Shown: piece by piece, positions 16,069 to 18,384 of the stretch
How the letters are laid out: each line of letters starts with the position of its first letter
Numbering within the stretch: the stretch's first letter is position 1
Assembly (NCBI GenBank): GCA_041623895.1
Contig: JBFJVZ010000106.1
Location: forward strand, 1 to 18,384
Length of the DNA stretch: 18,384 nucleotides
Direction: 5' to 3'
Origin: JBFJVZ01 sp041623895
GTDB lineage: Bacteria; Planctomycetota; Planctomycetia; Pirellulales; Pirellulaceae
Notes under the pieces: model-generated
Told to the model about the DNA's origin: nothing
Database searches by the model: none
Seen by the model: only the letters and a program-made list of their open reading frames with translations
Made by a program: the position numbers and the translations under genes

Positions 16069-17490
16069 ATGAACAAGAGCAACGTGGAGAGAAGCTGGCG
16101 ACCGCTGCTGATGATCGTTTGTTTCATCCTCGGCGTGCCATTGATTTTATGCGCCGGGGTGTTGACCTGGTACATGGGCCGCCAATCCGCCGCCGCCGAC
16201 AAGGTTCACTTGTGGATCGAAGATCTCAGCCAACGCGGCGAGCCGGTGGATGACCCAAGTTTGCAGTTAGCCTATGAAATCAGCACATCGGACGAAAATA
16301 CTGAGCGGTGGGTGGCGCTTCGCAAGATCCTTGAAACAAACGAGTTCCGCGAATCATCACGAGATATCCCCTTTCAAGATCCGTACAACGAATTGGACAA
16401 TCCGCCCATCGTACCGCCTCCCGGTGAAGATTGGCCGAATCGCACGGCGGTCGATGAGTTCCTGAAGAAATGGCGGTCGGAACTACAAACGATTCGCGAG
16501 TTGGGCGAAGCCGAGTATGCGAACAAAGGCAAGCCGCTACGCCGTCCCATCGAATTCCGTTCGGTGGCTACGTTGCTACCCGATACGCAATTTGCTCGCC
16601 CAATGGCCCGCTTGACGATGCTTGATCACGCCGTCGCCATGCATGACGGCGACCAGCAGCAGGCCTACCAATGCTTGCGGGCTTGCTTTGGTCTGGAACG
16701 CAGCATGGACGGCGAGCCTTTGATCGTCAGCCAACTGGTGGGTCTGGCGATCGGAGCGCTCGCCAGCGAGATCTTGCAGAAATCCGTCGAGCACGATCAG
16801 TTGTCCGACCAGCAGATGGATGAATTGGCTGCGAATCTGCCCAGCTTTGACAAGCTTTGCGATTTGTATGAAATGGCAATGCGGGGCGAGCGAGCAATGA
16901 TGCTGCCATTGTTTTCAGACCCGGAACAAGCATACCAGATTCTGAACATCGACAGTGCAGCGGGCGCAAATCTGTTTGCCAAAGCCCGTTCAACTGATGC
17001 GTTATATTACTTGGAAATCATGGATCAGTGGCTGTCATTGCCACGTGACGATCTGAATTCATTTCGTGACGCGGCCAAGAGAGTTAACGCCAAGCTGAGC
17101 AATGATGTCGGCAACGCCGGGATACTGGAGAAGTTGGATCACGCGATGTCGTACATGATCATTCCAGCAAACGATGCTTTTGCCGAAGTGATTGTCCGTC
17201 GAGCCGAACAGAATAATCTGGCAAAGCTGGCGATGGGCGTGCGCAAATTCCATCACAACTTCGATCGTTGGCCTGAGTCGCTGGAGGAATTGAACAAAGT
17301 CGGCGTCGAGGCCAGCCAACTGAGAGCCGCAAACTGGCCATTTGGTTATCGCATCGAAAAGAGTGGCGAAGCGGTGCTGTGGGGGATCTACCCGACAACG
17401 ACCCTGACGCTGCCAAGCGAGCCGCCTGAGACGGAGGGCGATTTGAACAAACAGCAAAACGCGGCCTGGGTCTGGCGATTGCGGCCATGA
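16069..17490 (+). CDS. Membrane-anchored protein of unknown function
   Basis: 474 residues with the start at 16069, 4 nt after the hydrolase stop. The frame is open back to an in-frame ATG at 16027, which would overlap the hydrolase by 38 nt and is less likely. The N-terminus is basic (Lys3, Arg8, Arg11), then a single membrane span at about 12-36, then a large soluble domain likely facing the periplasm. The domain is mostly helical and acidic. Near residue 392-410 it has KFHHNFDRWPESLEELNKVG, resembling the (Y/F)xxxxGxWPxSLxxL motif repeatedly seen in planctomycete secreted proteins and pseudopilin-like domains. It ends with a tail rich in Pro and Thr and then WVWRLRP. No catalytic motif was recognised. 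Close coupling to the serine hydrolase suggests a shared envelope task. Confidence 0.75.
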   Translation: MNKSNVERSWRPLLMIVCFILGVPLILCAGVLTWYMGRQSAAADKVHLWIEDLSQRGEPVDDPSLQLAYEISTSDENTERWVALRKILETNEFRESSRDIPFQDPYNELDNPPIVPPPGEDWPNRTAVDEFLKKWRSELQTIRELGEAEYANKGKPLRRPIEFRSVATLLPDTQFARPMARLTMLDHAVAMHDGDQQQAYQCLRACFGLERSMDGEPLIVSQLVGLAIGALASEILQKSVEHDQLSDQQMDELAANLPSFDKLCDLYEMAMRGERAMMLPLFSDPEQAYQILNIDSAAGANLFAKARSTDALYYLEIMDQWLSLPRDDLNSFRDAAKRVNAKLSNDVGNAGILEKLDHAMSYMIIPANDAFAEVIVRRAEQNNLAKLAMGVRKFHHNFDRWPESLEELNKVGVEASQLRAANWPFGYRIEKSGEAVLWGIYPTTTLTLPSEPPETEGDLNKQQNAAWVWRLRP

Positions 17491-17695
17491 TCTTGGGTCA
17501 AGCGCCAGCGGCCCGTCTTGTTCATGAGTTTCACGCCGCCAGTTTCTGCTAGCAACCTTTTCCGCTGGATTCCCGTCGACGCGCGGCCATGAAGTTTTGT
17601 ATAGCCGCCCCGATAGCAGTGATTGCTTTCCATTGAGCTCGGAAAGCGCCCCTTCGTTTGATGCGCTCGTGCAACCCGTATCGGGAAATAGACTA
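17491..17695 (+). promoter_or_regulatory. Spacer with a 7-bp hairpin before the last gene
   Basis: 205 nt with no supported gene. GCTTTCC (17625-17631) and GGAAAGC (17641-17647) form a perfect 7-bp stem with a 9-nt loop, about 50 nt upstream of the ATG at 17696. It may be the end of the preceding transcript or a leader structure. A GGGAAA at 17683-17688, 7 nt before that ATG, is a moderate SD. No convincing promoter hexamers were found. Confidence 0.35.
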
Positions 17696-18384
17696 ATGCC
17701 TGTTCTGTTTGGATTACCCGTGATTTCGATCTTGTTATTTATCTTTGCCGGCGTGCTGATCGGCCATTTGGTCTGGTATCAGGAGCGAAGCTCGGACCAG
17801 GCCGGCCGTCGCGGCCTTGATAATAATCATGCCACGGATAAATCGGCAAGTTCTCAGAATCACGAGCTGGTTAAATTAAAGCAGAGCTTGGATCGCCAAG
17901 GCAGCGACTTGGAGCAGTACCGGCTCAGCAACGAGGAACTGCAGAAGAAGTACGCGGATGCCAACACTGAACTGGAAAAACTGCGGCGCCAGCACGAGGC
18001 AGTCCTGAACGCCAAACAGGATGCAGAGAATCTGAACGAGCGCAATACGGATGTTGCGCGTCAGGCTGGTGACGAACTCAAACGACAATCAAAACTGATC
18101 GATGAATTGCAAAAGGCGAATAAGCTGTACGCCGACGAAGTTACAGCGCTGAAAAAGTCAGTAAACGAGCAAACCACCGCCAGCGACAATCTGGCGGACA
18201 GAGACAAGTTGATTGCAAAGCTTCGCGAAGAAGCCGAAACACATCAGCAGAGCACGCAACAGATGAAAGTTGCCTTGGATGCTGCTCATCGAGAACTGGA
18301 ATCCCATACCGAAAAACATAATGCTTTGCGAAAAGAATTGGCAGCCAGCATTCAGCATGGAGAATCGGCTGCAAAACGCTGCAC
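17696..18384 (+). CDS. Membrane-anchored coiled-coil protein, 3' end outside the window
   Basis: The frame is open from the ATG at 17696 to the window edge: 229 codons plus two bases, no stop seen. Residues 4-28 (LFGLPVISILLFIFAGVLIG and following HLVWY) are one membrane span. A polar linker of about 30 residues follows. From about residue 58 onward there is a long, Leu/Glu/Lys/Gln-rich heptad pattern (for example ELQKKYADANTELEKLRRQ and LIDELQKANKLYADEVTALK) that must form an extended coiled coil for at least 170 residues. The topology resembles envelope or division-associated coiled-coil proteins, but no named family is recognised. Codon use and composition are like the neighbours. The C-terminal domain, which would indicate function, is missing. 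Confidence 0.8.
   Translation, partial: MPVLFGLPVISILLFIFAGVLIGHLVWYQERSSDQAGRRGLDNNHATDKSASSQNHELVKLKQSLDRQGSDLEQYRLSNEELQKKYADANTELEKLRRQHEAVLNAKQDAENLNERNTDVARQAGDELKRQSKLIDELQKANKLYADEVTALKKSVNEQTTASDNLADRDKLIAKLREEAETHQQSTQQMKVALDAAHRELESHTEKHNALRKELAASIQHGESAAKRC

Noticed and set aside
1..18384. CRISPR array, tRNA/rRNA genes, insertion sequences, prophage or toxin-antitoxin genes
   Set aside because: No regularly spaced repeats, cloverleaf sequences, transposase or recombinase motifs, or phage proteins were found on either strand.

Overview
The window looks like a chromosomal piece of a planctomycete, probably of the Rhodopirellula/Pirellula type. The evidence is mid-50s GC by eye, weak or missing Shine-Dalgarno sequences at several genes, very large exported proteins without familiar domains, a Tat-exported lactonase, and a GYTNFAVARW-type intergenic repeat that I recall from that group. 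The taxonomic call is an inference. No phage, transposase, CRISPR, tRNA or rRNA genes were seen.

Layout. (1) 1-288 is a hairpin-rich, repeat-like intergenic stretch. (2) 289-1416 (+) is bioF (biotin synthesis), with its start moved inward from the longest open frame. (3) 1417-1634 is a spacer with nested palindromes, followed by 1635-7952 (+), a 2105-residue exported protein. That protein has serial beta-sandwich-like segments and helical blocks, which gives a remote alpha-2-macroglobulin-like look without a thioester. (4) 8051-10169 (+) is a two-gene, translationally coupled unit: an extended SDR of the 3-beta-hydroxysteroid dehydrogenase / dihydroflavonol reductase type, then a methyltransferase with full sterol C-24 methyltransferase architecture. 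It converges tail to tail, with 24 nt between stops, on 10194-10997 (-), a clear steroid 5-alpha-reductase homologue. (5) On the minus strand upstream of that reductase lie a Tat-exported lactonase-type beta-propeller (12465-11161) and a glutamine-dependent asparagine synthase (14501-12594). (6) Divergent from asnB, 14691-16064 (+) is an exported serine beta-lactamase-fold hydrolase, followed 4 nt later by a membrane-anchored protein of unknown function (16069-17490). (7) 17696 to the window end (+) is the 5' part of a membrane-anchored coiled-coil protein that runs off the edge.

The most interesting point is region 4. Three adjacent enzymes resemble eukaryotic sterol tailoring enzymes: 3-beta-hydroxyl oxidation, side-chain methylation and delta-4 reduction. 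In plants this same trio of activities (SMT, 3-beta-HSD, DET2) turns sterols into 24-alkylated 5-alpha-stanols. No cyclase or squalene epoxidase gene is in the window, so the substrate is unknown: an endogenous sterol, another polycyclic isoprenoid, or scavenged sterols. A hairpin that buries a Shine-Dalgarno sequence and an eight-codon leader frame sit directly before the SDR start, suggesting controlled translation of the unit.

The other genes look like ordinary housekeeping or lineage-specific functions. Functional links between regions 2, 3, 5 and 6 are not evident from the sequence.
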